The position numbers and the translations under genes were made by a program. The notes beneath the pieces were generated by a model. That model saw only the letters and a program-made list of their open reading frames with translations, was not told the origin of the DNA and searched no databases. A stretch of DNA of 64,000 nt. Origin: Malassezia japonica (Eukaryota; Basidiomycota; Malasseziomycetes; Malasseziales; Malasseziaceae). Location of the stretch: contig NC_083377.1 in assembly GCF_029542785.1 (NCBI RefSeq), forward strand, positions 372,001-436,000, written 5' to 3'. Shown piece by piece: positions 37,001-45,447 of this stretch (positions within the stretch are counted from its first letter, which is position 1; every line of letters starts with the position of its first letter).

Positions 37001-39383
37001 CCGTGACCTGCACGCGCAAATGTCGAACTACAAGCGCCAGTACGAGAATGCAACGGGTGAGCTGCGTGCGCTCAAGGCCACGACGCAGCTCTGGTCGCAA
37101 CCGCTGCGCTCGGAGGAGTGGATGCACCTCGCCGAAAACGGCGCGATTGCCGATACGAATCTGACGTCGTTCCAGTCGTCGATCGACGAGCTGCTTGCCT
37201 CGTCGCGCTCGTCGACCCCGTCGAACGTGCTCGTGTCGATGAAGTCCGTCGTGCTCTCGACAACGCTCATCACCGATGACGTCGCCAAGTACGAGGGCAT
37301 GCCCGAGTTTGGCCCCCAGCTCTCGCGCCAGCAGCACGAGGACCTGCAGACGCTCAAGGTCAGCATGTCCGAGGCGCTCGCGAACCTGATGAACGCGTGC
37401 CGCAACCACGCCTCGTCGCAGGGCCTCGCGCCGGTGAGCCTCGTCGACGCCGCGACGACCCACGTCGCCATGGCAGTCGTCGAGATGATCAAGCTCGTGA
37501 AGCTGCGCAAGGTGAACCAGCCGCGCGCGCTCGAACCCGAGACTACGGAGGAGGCGCAGGACGCCCCGCCCAGCTCGTCGGGCCTCAAGCCGCTGCACAT
37601 CAGCCAGCGCTCCGCGCTCGCCTCGCCCCCGAACTCGGCCGGAATCGCACGCACGCGCCGCGCGCCGAGCCAGGGCTCGCTGCGCAACCTCGCGTACAAC
37701 GCCGAGTCGCGCGACGTGCCCCCGGTCCAGATCCCGGAGCGCGACGCGGACGACCTCGAGCGCCCGCGCACCGCGAGTGCGGGCAAGTATTCGCCGGTGC
37801 GCTACGCGCAGCGCGATCGGCCCGATGCGCCAAGCGGCCTGCGCGGCCTTGCGCTGCGCACGGATCGCGATGAGGCGAGCCCCACGGTCACGGGGCCAGA
37901 AGTGAGCAGCCCGCTCGCCTCTCAGAGCTCGGCGCCGGCGGACTGGAAGTTGCCCGCCGCGGCGGGCGCTGCCGGCGTCGGCGCTGGCCTCGCCGCGTTT
38001 AGCGGCCCGAGTGCGCCGAATGCAAGCGAGCCTGCGCCGAGTGCGCGCGACACGCCGCAGGCGCCCCAAGGCCTCTATGCCCAGGCGCCTCAGTCCATCC
38101 CCAGCACCGGCACGAGCCCGGCGGTGGGCCAAGAGACCTCGCCGCTGCCGAACGCGCACGGCGCGAGCCCGCACGGCGCGAGCCCGTTGAACGCAGCTGC
38201 GCAGCAGCCTGCGCAAGAGCCGAGCCCTGCGGTCGGCGCGAACACGAGCCCGTTCTCGAACGCGCAAGGGACGAGCCCCCACTTTGGCGCGAACACGAGC
38301 CCGTTCCCGAACGCACAAGGCGCGAGCCCCCAGGTGCCAGGCCTGCCACAGGCGAGCCCTCAGGTGAACGTCACCGAGCCGCGTGAGCTGGACTCGACGC
38401 TTCCGCCTCAGCCCGTGCAGCCCGCGCAAGAGCCGAACCAGCGCCCGTCGCTCGGCCAGATGGCTTTTGGCGCGGCGGGTGTCTCGGCAGCGTTTGGTGC
38501 GCTTGGTGCGGCCGGTGCGAGTGGTGCAACGACGATCGCGCCCGAACCGCGCTCCCTTGCCGAGATCCCGATCCCCGAGGAGAATGCCGAGACGTACTCG
38601 GAACGTGCGAGCGAGGTGGCTGATGCGCCCGCGCTGAACGGTGCGTCGCCTGCGGCGAGCCACTCGACGCTTGGCCCGTCTCCCGCAGCGGCGTACGCCC
38701 CCCAAGGAGCGTCGCCCGTGCCCTCGGGCATGGCTCCCTCGCCTGCGCCCTCGTCGCTGGCGTTCCCCAGTGAGCTGTCGGCGCCGGTGCCTGATGCGTC
38801 GAGCGGCGCCTTTGCTGCCGATGCTGCGTCGACGCGTGCGCCCGACGTCCCCCCCCGCTCGGTGGATGCGGACGCGGCGGCGCTGGCCGACTACACGGCC
38901 CCCCGTACGGCGGCGCCCCACGAGTACACCGCGCCTCGTCCTGTGGAGGAACTGGCGGCGGCCGAGGAGGTCGACGACAGCGAGAACTGGGCGGAGCTGC
39001 GGAACTATATCGAAGTGCAGACCGAGGCGATTGTGCACTCGATCCAGTCGCTCCTCTCGGCGCTGCGGGAAGGCGTGCAGGGCCCTCAGCTGAACGAGAA
39101 CCTGACGCAGATCACGACGATCGTCTTCTCGATTGTTGCGATCTCGCGCGACCACCTTCCCCAGTCGACCTCGCCGCGGCATGCGCCGATCGCGGCCGAG
39201 GCGGAGCGTATCTTTGCGGAGCTCACCGAAAACTGCGATCGGTTGAGTGACATGCAGACCGATACGAGCTTCGATCGGACGACGAAGAGTGTGATGGCGA
39301 GTGCTAGCTACGGCGTGGCCAAGGGTCTCAAGGCACTCAACGAACTACTCAACGATGCGGACGAAGCGGCCCTCCAGCCCTAA
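34002..39383 (+). CDS. SPA2: Polarisome scaffold Spa2 with Gln/Gly-rich repeat domain
   Basis: Single exon, 1793 residues from the ATG at 34002. The first 170 residues are Ser/Pro-rich. Residues about 175-560 are a Gln-rich, partly repetitive region (11-residue GLQGLGQHGQQ units, then QQYAQAPQQYAQ units). The Spa2 homology domain follows at residues about 585-720, with two repeats of the GIT/SHD type: YYVELLQFFRSQTTKISLLT and NQARQKLATLPKNRFRDLAS with FFELERRFPE. A long coiled coil covers residues about 805-1040. The C-terminal domain (SENWAELRNYIEVQ... to the end) is the conserved Spa2 C-terminus. Spa2 organises the polarisome, formin and MAPK modules at sites of polar growth. It is the largest gene in the window. 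Confidence 0.93.
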   Translation: MAQQAKGMGSRLLHQLAGLGTNSHAHDASKTSSSPAGASPTSPPKSGLFGKSGGISSPLQAPSLSSNTAQMSPGGSNTSAFDGYNQSSIPGRQGAQDATNELSNASMTGEHSFANSMRSHAPFGDRMGQQMNNLQQHIPTLQQHDSQTDAGRQQLQQLHAQQFSQLPEQEGLQARQQGLPGLQGLGQQGQHGLQGLGQHGQQGLQSLQGVGQHGQQGLQNIGQHGQQGLQGLGQHGQQGLQNIGQHGQQGLQGLGQHGQQGLQGLGQHGQQGLQGLGQQGQQGLQGLGQQGQHGLQGYAQQGMQFGQGQHDIQGLGQGQKELPNIGRQDHQGLQPQQGLQGQQGLQGLQGLGQQGQQGQQSFHGLGQQGQQSFDQSLQGYDQSQQQSLQGLGQQSQQSQPGSQYAQNQLQSQQFQGQGQQPGQQQYAAQQFAGQQPTGQQYAHSTQQYTQAPQQYAQAPQQYAQASQQYAQGPQTYQQSAQEYAAAAAPTSEYTPSTTQQQQQYTQQQQYTQQQQQARYAQSGYGQAEEVSSQAEAARAATPAAAPAAQYAQSPSRDEPADRTLDSMRNAYPASQTTPSKSSRMDPSEISRVSRIYYVELLQFFRSQTTKISLLTNSRSNAREKLTRLSKQQFAELSTDVHDELKRRQANAEGDQSTPYLPGRDDFHPKRNQARQKLATLPKNRFRDLASDVFFELERRFPEFPAELRPEPLESIMAPKEGANERESQAEAPAPALNTVPSATAPPEQQTSTAQTFVPTRSTAVEENVNLPYTIPQEARQETHDAATSRDAAQDAAQNEAVEARAAALQAKNADEMQELRSMYEDRIHTLQQHVEQLENDLGAASRARDEYRGAYDEQQAQAKTLEGHVRQLEQMIDGHRSQITELRAAHEERQTELGEKHRALESATSELTRHRTDLDALRSEYNTLHAAHANASREAAAVDEAGWKREIERMQRDTQQQQQFVQELRMEVASLLEELRRLSARNDAMTADKESDVAIIRDLHAQMSNYKRQYENATGELRALKATTQLWSQPLRSEEWMHLAENGAIADTNLTSFQSSIDELLASSRSSTPSNVLVSMKSVVLSTTLITDDVAKYEGMPEFGPQLSRQQHEDLQTLKVSMSEALANLMNACRNHASSQGLAPVSLVDAATTHVAMAVVEMIKLVKLRKVNQPRALEPETTEEAQDAPPSSSGLKPLHISQRSALASPPNSAGIARTRRAPSQGSLRNLAYNAESRDVPPVQIPERDADDLERPRTASAGKYSPVRYAQRDRPDAPSGLRGLALRTDRDEASPTVTGPEVSSPLASQSSAPADWKLPAAAGAAGVGAGLAAFSGPSAPNASEPAPSARDTPQAPQGLYAQAPQSIPSTGTSPAVGQETSPLPNAHGASPHGASPLNAAAQQPAQEPSPAVGANTSPFSNAQGTSPHFGANTSPFPNAQGASPQVPGLPQASPQVNVTEPRELDSTLPPQPVQPAQEPNQRPSLGQMAFGAAGVSAAFGALGAAGASGATTIAPEPRSLAEIPIPEENAETYSERASEVADAPALNGASPAASHSTLGPSPAAAYAPQGASPVPSGMAPSPAPSSLAFPSELSAPVPDASSGAFAADAASTRAPDVPPRSVDADAAALADYTAPRTAAPHEYTAPRPVEELAAAEEVDDSENWAELRNYIEVQTEAIVHSIQSLLSALREGVQGPQLNENLTQITTIVFSIVAISRDHLPQSTSPRHAPIAAEAERIFAELTENCDRLSDMQTDTSFDRTTKSVMASASYGVAKGLKALNELLNDADEAALQP
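34540..35170 (+). repeat. 33-nt tandem repeats coding GLQGLGQHGQQ in SPA2
   Basis: A tandem array with an 11-residue (33-nt) period. Units alternate GLQGLGQHGQQ, GLQNIGQHGQQ and degenerate forms; the first part is the most regular (34560-34870). The translation is almost only Gln, Gly, Leu and His. The array continues more loosely to about 35200 and then into Gln/Ala/Tyr repeats. This is prion-like low complexity by composition. Confidence 0.85.
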
Positions 39384-39695
39384 GCCGCACGACATTCACT
39401 ATAGACTCTGGCAGTAGCCATCGATCCTTTCCCCGGTGCGGGGCATCCCGGGTGCCGACTGACCGGCTACCGGTCCGGACTTTGCCGCAGCGCTGACTAA
39501 ATGTCTGGCGACACGCGCTGCAATTCGCTCGATTGCGGGCCAAGAAGACTCCCAGGGCCGACAGGGGCCTCGCGCAGGCGGCCTGCACTATGCGGAGTAA
39601 AGCTTCGGCTGGCGCGGGGTGCATACAAAACGCGGAATCTTCCCCGGCGACCTTCTTCTCGTGCCGTTTCTTATTGCGCTCAACCACTCTCTATA
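39384..39695. other. 312-bp intergenic region upstream of SFC1
   Basis: One of the two longest gene-free intervals. It holds no coding pattern or RNA gene that I can recognise. It contains GC-rich strings of the CreA/Mig1 type (gcgggg near 39437 and cggggt near 39618, with tttccccgg near 39427). That would fit glucose repression of the downstream succinate-fumarate carrier, but these strings are common in GC-rich DNA. A pyrimidine-rich stretch (ttcttctcgtgccgtttctt) lies near the SFC1 ATG, as expected for a leader. Confidence 0.4.
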
Positions 39696-40705
39696 ATGGC
39701 TCCTAACAACAAGCCCAAGGTTTCGCCCGCCACGCACCTCATCGCCGGTGGTATCGCCGGCTTTGCCGAGGCTGTCACCTGCCACCGTACGTATTCTAAT
39801 CTCGCTCATATCAGCGCTCGACACGATCAAGGTGCGCATGCAGCTTTCTCGCCGCGGTCGTGGTAACGGTGAGAAGCCCCGTGGCTTCTTTGCCACTGGT
39901 GTGCACATCGTCCGCCGCGAGACGCCCTTGGGTCTCTACAAGGGTCTTGGTGCAGTCGTTGCCGGTATCGTGCCCAAGATGGCCATCCGTTTCATGAGTT
40001 TCGAGCAATACAAGGGCTGGTTCGCCAACAAGGAGACTGGTCACACCTCGCCCCAGGGTATCTTTGTTGCTGGTCTCATGGCCGGTACCACCGAGGCCGT
40101 CGCTGTGGTGAACCCCATGGAGGTCGTCAAGATCCGTCTGCAGGCCCAGCAGCACTCGCTGGCTGACCCCCTTGAGAAGCCCCGCTACCACAACGCTGCG
40201 CACGCTCTCTACACGATCATCCGCGAGGAGGGCTTCTCGACCCTCTACCGTGGTGTTGCCCTCACTGCCGCCCGCCAGGCCACCAACCAGGCCGCCAACT
40301 TCACCGCCTACCAGGAGCTCCGTAACCTCGCCAAGCGTCTTCAGAATACCGAGGACCTTCCCTCGTACGAGACGGCTACCATTGGTCTTATCTCGGGTGC
40401 TCTCGGTCCCTTCTCCAACGCCCCGATCGACACGATCAAGACGCGTATCCAGAAGGCGCAGAAGGTGCCCGGCGAGACTGCTCTCGGCCGTGTGATGAAG
40501 GGTACGTTTTCTCTACTCACCTCTAGTTGCAAGCGAGATGTTTGCCCAGGAGGGTGTCTCGGCATTCTGGAAGGGTATCACGCCCCGTGTGGCTCGTGTC
40601 GCCCCCGGTCAGGCTGTTGTCTTCACGATTTACGAGAAGGTCAAGGGCTGGCTCGAGCAGACTGGCGACCCCGTCCAGAAGCTCGCCGACACGGTGAAGA
40701 AGTAA
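39696..40705 (+). CDS. SFC1: Mitochondrial succinate-fumarate carrier
   Basis: Exons 39696-39786, 39815-40501 and 40527-40705 give 318 residues; introns are 28 nt and 25 nt. Three carrier repeats are visible with PxDxxKxR-type signatures: HPLDTIKVRMQ (joined across intron 1), NPMEVVKIRLQ and APIDTIKTRIQ. The specific match is to yeast Sfc1: HLIAGGIAGFAEAVTCHP, GLYKGLGAVVAGIVPKMAIR, TAARQATNQAANFTAYQEL and ISGALGPFSNAP. It exchanges cytosolic succinate for mitochondrial fumarate, needed for growth on C2 compounds and lipids through the glyoxylate route. That is of clear use to a lipid-dependent fungus, if this is Malassezia. Codon choice is strongly biased to C/T-ending codons, suggesting high expression. 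Confidence 0.95.
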
Positions 40706-40995
40706 TCACCGTGCCTTGTACATACGTTGTCTCCATAGCCGGCGTAACGCAGCGGCGAAATTCCGCATTTGACCCAATCCGTGTGGAGTACGCGGAGCGC
40801 GCAAGTCCAGCGACCAAGTCACGTGGGCCCCGCGCCTCGGTGTGTGGCTCTAGTCCGACGGTCCGCTTTAGGCTACGCCGTGCCGCCCTCGGTGCATTCT
40901 CAAGAGACAGGGGAGCAAACTAGGGCAGGACGCGCGATAGGAACTTGCTGAAACCAGAATCAACGACCGTAGGTCGCCGGCGAGTAAAGTACCGC
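40706..40995. other. 290-bp intergenic region upstream of MRN1
   Basis: No gene is visible. It contains a gtCACGTGgg E-box at 40820-40825 and is otherwise unremarkable. In-frame codons upstream of the MRN1 ATG (from 40945) lack an ATG. Confidence 0.4.
40820..40825. promoter_or_regulatory. CACGTG box upstream of MRN1
   Basis: E-box 171 bp before the MRN1 ATG, one of eight intergenic copies. Confidence 0.35.
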
Positions 40996-42903
40996 ATGTC
41001 AGCGGACAAAAGCGCGATGGAAGCGCCCAAGGAACAAGGCTCACCCAGCGGCGGGCCCGCACCACCCGTGCGCCCACGGTCGGCTCAGCCGTTCAGCTCC
41101 AAGGAGGACGCAAATGACAAGGATGCAAACCTAACGGATACCCGCTCGAGCCCTTCGCCGAGCGACGGAGGGGAGGTCGCCGCCGCCATGGACACGATGC
41201 ACCTCTCCAGTCCTATGCCCAACGGAATGCCAGACTCGAACCTTATGGGCGTGCAACACGCATATGCGCCAGGGTATACACCAATGATGCCTATGCAGGG
41301 CGCCCCGAGCGCCCCGATGCCCATGACGCACATGCTCCCTGGCCAGGCACCGATGGGTTGGAGCCCGGCGGTGCCGTACATGATGCCCATGCACTCTGTG
41401 CCAGTGGGCTATATGCCGCAGTATAGCGCGCCGTATGCGTCCAGCGTGCCTGACTACTCGACTATGGGATCGCGCATGCCCGCAGCGCAGTCTGGCATGA
41501 TGGTGCCTGTGGGGCGTACCGTGTACGTGGGCAACCTCCCCGCGGAGGCGGCCGTCGACGAGCTGCTGAGCCTCGTCAAGTTTGGGCCGATTGAGAATGT
41601 GCGTCTCTTGCCCGAAAAGAACTGCGCCTTTATCTCGTTCCTGAGCGGACAAGTGGCCGCCGCGTTCCACGCAGACTCGAGCGTAAAGCACGTTTCGCTC
41701 CACGGTCAGGAGCTTAAAATCGGATGGGGGAAGCCATCGGTGCCGCCGCCAGCGGTGGTCATGGCCGTCCAGCAACATGGCGCATCACGCAATGTTTACA
41801 TTGGCCAGCTGGACGAGAACACCACGGAACAGGACCTCCGCAACGACCTCGGGCGCTTTGGGCCCATCGACCAGGTCAAGATTGTGCGCGACCAGTCGAT
41901 TGCATTTGTGCACTTTCTCTCGATTCAGACAGCAATGAAGGCAGTGGCAATCTTGCCCACGGAGCCTGCATGGAGCGGAAAGCGCATCAACTACGGCAAG
42001 GATCGGTGCGCCTACGTCCCGAAAGGTCAGCAGCAGATTCAGGCACACAACCACCAGGCAGCCGCCATGGGCCTCGCTGCTGCAACATGGCTTGGTTACC
42101 CGACAGGGTACATGAACTACGGCACCAACCCGCCGCGCCGCAACTCAGCCGACTCTGGGGACGCGCAGTATCACCAGTTTGGCAACCGCACCGTGTACCT
42201 CGGAAACCTGCACCAAGACACGACCACGGAAGATATTTGCAATCACGTCCGCGGAGGCATTCTCCAAAATATCCGGTACATGCCCGATCGTCATATTGCA
42301 TTTGTGACATTCATCGACGCAAACGCCGCGCTGGCGTTTTACCATATGGCGTCCGTGTCCGGTATCACCATTCACAGTCGCAGGCTCAAGGTGGGCTGGG
42401 GCAAACCCTCTGGCTCGCTCAGTCCCGCCATGGCACTCGCCGTGCAGAGCGGCGCATCGCGCAACGTGTACATGGGCAACATTGACGACCCCGAACTGAT
42501 GAACGAGGACAAGATACGCGCGGATCTGTCCGAGTATGGCGAGCTGGAAATGGTGAACGCGCTACGCGAAAGGAACTGTGTACGTATCCCCACTGACAAA
42601 AGGCATTCGCCAACTTCGCCAATATCCAATCCGCCATCAAATGCATCGAGGGACTCAAGGTAGGTCGTGCGACTAACCCAGTATCATAAAGACTATCAGT
42701 CCATGAAAATCAGCTTTGGCAAGGACCGCTGCGGCAACCCCCCTCGGTTCCTTGGCAAGATGCCCATGGCCTGGAGCGGCAACGTCTCCGCGTCACGGCC
42801 ACACAGCCCGCCGGACTCCTCGCGTGGGTCCGGCGAGCACAGCGTGGACGATATGGAGGGCACCCCCATCGCTGACACTCAAGATGCAAGCAGCACAAGT
42901 TAA
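40996..42903 (+). CDS. MRN1: Four-RRM RNA-binding protein of the Mrn1/Nrd1 family
   Basis: Exons 40996-42579, 42603-42659 (57 nt) and 42682-42903 give 620 residues; introns are 23 and 22 nt. After a Met/Pro-rich N-terminus (residues 60-160) come four RRMs. Their RNP2 motifs are VYVGNLPAE (about 177), VYIGQLDEN (about 268), VYLGNLHQD (about 397) and VYMGNIDDP (about 492). RNP1-like strands CAFISFLSG, IAFVHFLSI, IAFVTFIDA and CAFANFANI follow; the last is made only when intron 1 is removed. KIGWGKPS and ISFGKDRCG are typical of the Mrn1/S. pombe Nrd1 group. Members regulate mRNA stability, chromatin or cell-wall genes. The exact role here is unknown. Confidence 0.88.
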
Positions 42904-43056
42904 GTCCAAGGGCCGCATCTATCCCAGCCTACCATACAGGAATAGAGATGTAACGTGTACATTGCATCAGAACCAACAGAGCCGCGCCGCGACGGGCGAC
43001 CGGTGAAGGCGGCACTGGTATACAGTAGCACAATTTACAAAATCGTACAGTGTTCT

Positions 43057-43148
43057 TCCTAGTTAGTACAACGGTTAGTATATGTCGCTCTCATGTGTTT
43101 CGACTGTGAAGCGCCGACAAGACCCGGGTTCGACTCCCGGATTGGGAA
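43057..43148 (+). tRNA. tRNA-Glu (anticodon CTC) with 20-nt intron, copy 1
   Basis: Acceptor strands TCCTAGT and ATTGGGA pair over 7 bp (with G-T pairs), discriminator A. A box TAGTACAACGG and B box GGTTCGACTCC fit Pol III consensus. Anticodon stem TGTCG/CGACA encloses C-T-CTC-A, with an intron at 43094-43113 in the canonical place, one base after the anticodon. The T stem is CCGGG/CCCGG. The mature tRNA would be 72 nt, normal for tRNA-Glu. After the gene there are at most three T in a row, so no Pol III terminator is present before the second copy. Confidence 0.9.
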
Positions 43149-43161
43149 CACTTTACTTTCT

Positions 43162-43253
43162 TCCTAGTTAGTACAACGGTTAGTATATGTCGCTCTCATA
43201 AGTTTCGACTGTGAAGCGCCGACAAGACCCGGGTTCGACTCCCGGATTGGGAA
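43162..43253 (+). tRNA. tRNA-Glu (anticodon CTC) with 20-nt intron, copy 2
   Basis: The exons are identical to copy 1, 105 bp downstream. The intron (43199-43218) differs from copy 1 only at its 5' end: taag instead of tgtg. Only 13 bp separate the mature ends of the two genes. A run of nine T follows at 43256-43264. The intron differences with identical exons suggest recent tandem duplication plus exon constraint or gene conversion. Confidence 0.9.
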
Positions 43254-43255
43254 CA

Positions 43256-43264
43256 TTTTTTTTT
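43256..43264 (+). terminator. T9 Pol III terminator after the tRNA-Glu pair
   Basis: Nine consecutive T three bases after the second tRNA-Glu. It is the only run of four or more T in the tRNA locus, so it probably ends transcripts from both genes. Confidence 0.75.
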
Positions 43265-43444
43265 GCTCCTCGTCAGTACGCGGCGTGACGTGTGCTATGC
43301 TCGTGTTGCCCGCAACGTTGCACCTACGCGCCCGCCAAGGCATATCATTGGAATATCTTTCTTTTTTGCATTCTTACGTGCAGTACAGGCGCGAAAAGTG
43401 GATATATATACGGTGCACGGTGCACGATACAGGTACGTCGTCGC

Positions 43445-44203
43445 TTACGCAGGCAGCTCGAACTTTTTCCCGTGCATCACCTTTTCATAGTAGACTGGAT
43501 GTTAGCGTCGTGGGCAACGTACTGTAGAAAAAGTCGGCATACAGGCCGGTCTGCACGAGTCCAGCGAGGAAGGTAATGTAGTCAAAGTGATGCTTTGGCT
43601 CAAAGATGAGGCTAGCGGTAAGCTGTATCCAGGAAACACGTACCGGTATACCCAGTTGATGATGTACAATGCGCGGTATGCGCCCAGCGCAAAGATGTAG
43701 TGTGTCGTGATGGTCTCCGCCTCGCCTAACCGTTGCAGCAGGAACATTTGCGGCAGGATCGCGACCGACTCCAAAAAGATACTGAATGACCAAGCAATTT
43801 CCAGCGGCGTAAATTTGTAGTTGAACAGGAGCGAGAGGACCGCACACGCGCCGACGAGGTAGTCCAGGCGCACGGTGTCAATGTCAACTTCGACGCGCGA
43901 CCTGTGTGAGCAGAGTAAACGTACTTGAATTTCACCTTCATCAGGTACACGACATAGAGCGAGCTCGAGATGAAGAAGATTTTCATCACGATGAGGTACA
44001 GACGGGGCGGCGAGAAGAGGGCAAGGTAACGCGTGACAAAGACAGCCACATAGAGCAGCTGCGTCTTGAGCGAGATGCCTGTGTCAGCTAAAACAAAAAA
44101 AAATTCACGTACCTCGGCATGACTTTGACGTCGTAATCTTGTGGATCAAGATGAGAATCGACGCAATGTGCGACAAGTCGCCCAGCAGCCGAAACACGTT
44201 CAT
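43445..44203 (-). CDS. ERD2: ER lumen protein-retaining receptor (KDEL/HDEL receptor)
   Basis: Five exons on the minus strand: 44113-44203, 43925-44078, 43644-43901, 43523-43611 and 43445-43494, giving 213 residues, the family length. Introns are 34, 23, 32 and 28 nt, so this gene has the least compact introns here. The spliced product reads MNVFRLLGDLSHIASILILI, KITTSKSCRGISLKTQLLY, FNYKFTPLEIAWSFSIFLES, ILPQMFLLQRLGEAETITTH and GLVQTGLYADFFYIYYEKV, all Erd2 signatures. Seven TM helices are expected. It binds HDEL-type tails in the Golgi and returns them to the ER. The last TM and cytosolic tail are made only after intron 4 is removed. Confidence 0.95.
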
Positions 44204-44240
44204 CGTCGCAAGGTGAGACCCTCCACGTCGCGCCCCGCGT

Positions 44241-44246
44241 CACGTG
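44241..44246. promoter_or_regulatory. CACGTG box between ERD2 and the nitronate monooxygenase gene
   Basis: E-box (gtCACGTGca) in the 92-bp divergent promoter. Confidence 0.35.
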
Positions 44247-44295
44247 CATACTCCGCTTACTCCGTACCGGTGCCGGAATCTTTGGCGTTACAACG

Positions 44296-45361
44296 ATGCC
44301 TATCGAGACTCAGCTTACTTCGGCACTGGGCCTGCGTGTCCCTCTTGTTATGGGTGGAATGCAGTGGGTTGGCACACCTCGCCTTGCTGCCGCTGTTTCG
44401 AACGCCGGTGCGCTCGGTATGATCACGTCGCTGACGCTGCCGTCGCCCGAGGAACTCAAGGAGGGCATCGCACTCGCCCAGTCGCTCATTGACCCCGAGA
44501 TTGCCAAGGAGCGCTCCAAGTATGGCGCGATCGGTGTGAACATCACGCTGCTCCCTGCGATCGTGACGCCGGACTATGAGGGCTACGCGCGCGCGGCGCT
44601 CGAGGCCGGTGTCCGCATCTTTGAGACGGCCGGCAGCAACCCCGGCCCTGTGATCAAGATCCTGAAGGAGGCCGGTGCGTACGTGATCCACAAGTGCACG
44701 TCGGTGCGCCACGGACTCACGGCGCTGCGTCTCGGCGCCGACATGCTGAGCATTGATGGGTGTACGTCGCGTTTACTCACACAGGCGAATGCGCGGGTCA
44801 CCCCGGTGAGGACGACGTCGGTGGACTGGTGCTTCTTGCGCTCGCTTCCGAACAGGTCAAGGCGCCGTTTATTGCTTCGGGCGGTGTCGCGAACGGCCGT
44901 GGCCTGGCTGCGGCGCTTGCCCTCGGTGCGCAGGGCGCCAACATGGGCACGCGCTTCATGGCGACCAAGGAGAGCGAGATCCACGACAAGGTCAAGGAGA
45001 AGATCGTCAACTCGGGTGAGCGCGACACGGTGCACATCCTGCGTACGCTGCGCAACACGACGCGTGTCTTTAAGAACAGCGTCGCGAAAGAGGTCGTGCA
45101 CCTCGAGAGTAAGGGCGCCGAGTTCAAGGACATCCTGCCTCTTGTCTCGGGTGCGCGTGGCCGCACCGTGTACACGCTCGGCGACCCCGAGGCGGGTATT
45201 TGGACCGCGGGCCAGACCGTTGGCCTGATCAACGACATTGTACGTATTTTCTACTCATTCAGCCTTCCTGCCAGGAGCTAGTCAGCCGCATCGAGCGCGA
45301 GGCCGAGGAGCACATTCGCACTTGTGCTGCAATGCTCAAGCCGGCGCGTGCGCGTTTGTAG
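44296..45361 (+). CDS. Nitronate monooxygenase (2-nitropropane dioxygenase family)
   Basis: Exons 44296-44761, 44785-45239 and 45263-45361 give 339 residues; both introns are 23 nt. It is an FMN-binding TIM barrel: LVMGGMQWVGTPRLAAAVSN, GAIGVNITLLPA, the IDGCECAGHPGEDDVGG block (joined across intron 1), FIASGGVANGRGLAAALALG and GANMGTRFMAT. These are class I NMO signatures; the catalytic His of the AGHPGE motif is present. The enzymes oxidise toxic alkyl nitronates such as propionate-3-nitronate; the true substrate here is unknown. A family Phe in DGFECAGH is replaced by Cys, encoded across the splice junction. Divergent from ERD2. Confidence 0.92.
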
Positions 45362-45447
45362 GATTGTCCTGTGCCGTCTTCTTTCGTTCCAAGCCCTTTT
45401 CGCGGAGGTTTGTGCGGTTCGGCCGAAGAAAGTTGACCACGGCCGCG

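Noticed and set aside
34515..39182. 1555-codon open frame antisense to SPA2
   Set aside because: Caused by Gln/Ala/Ser codons read backwards (Leu/Arg-rich). The sense frame has the Spa2 domains.
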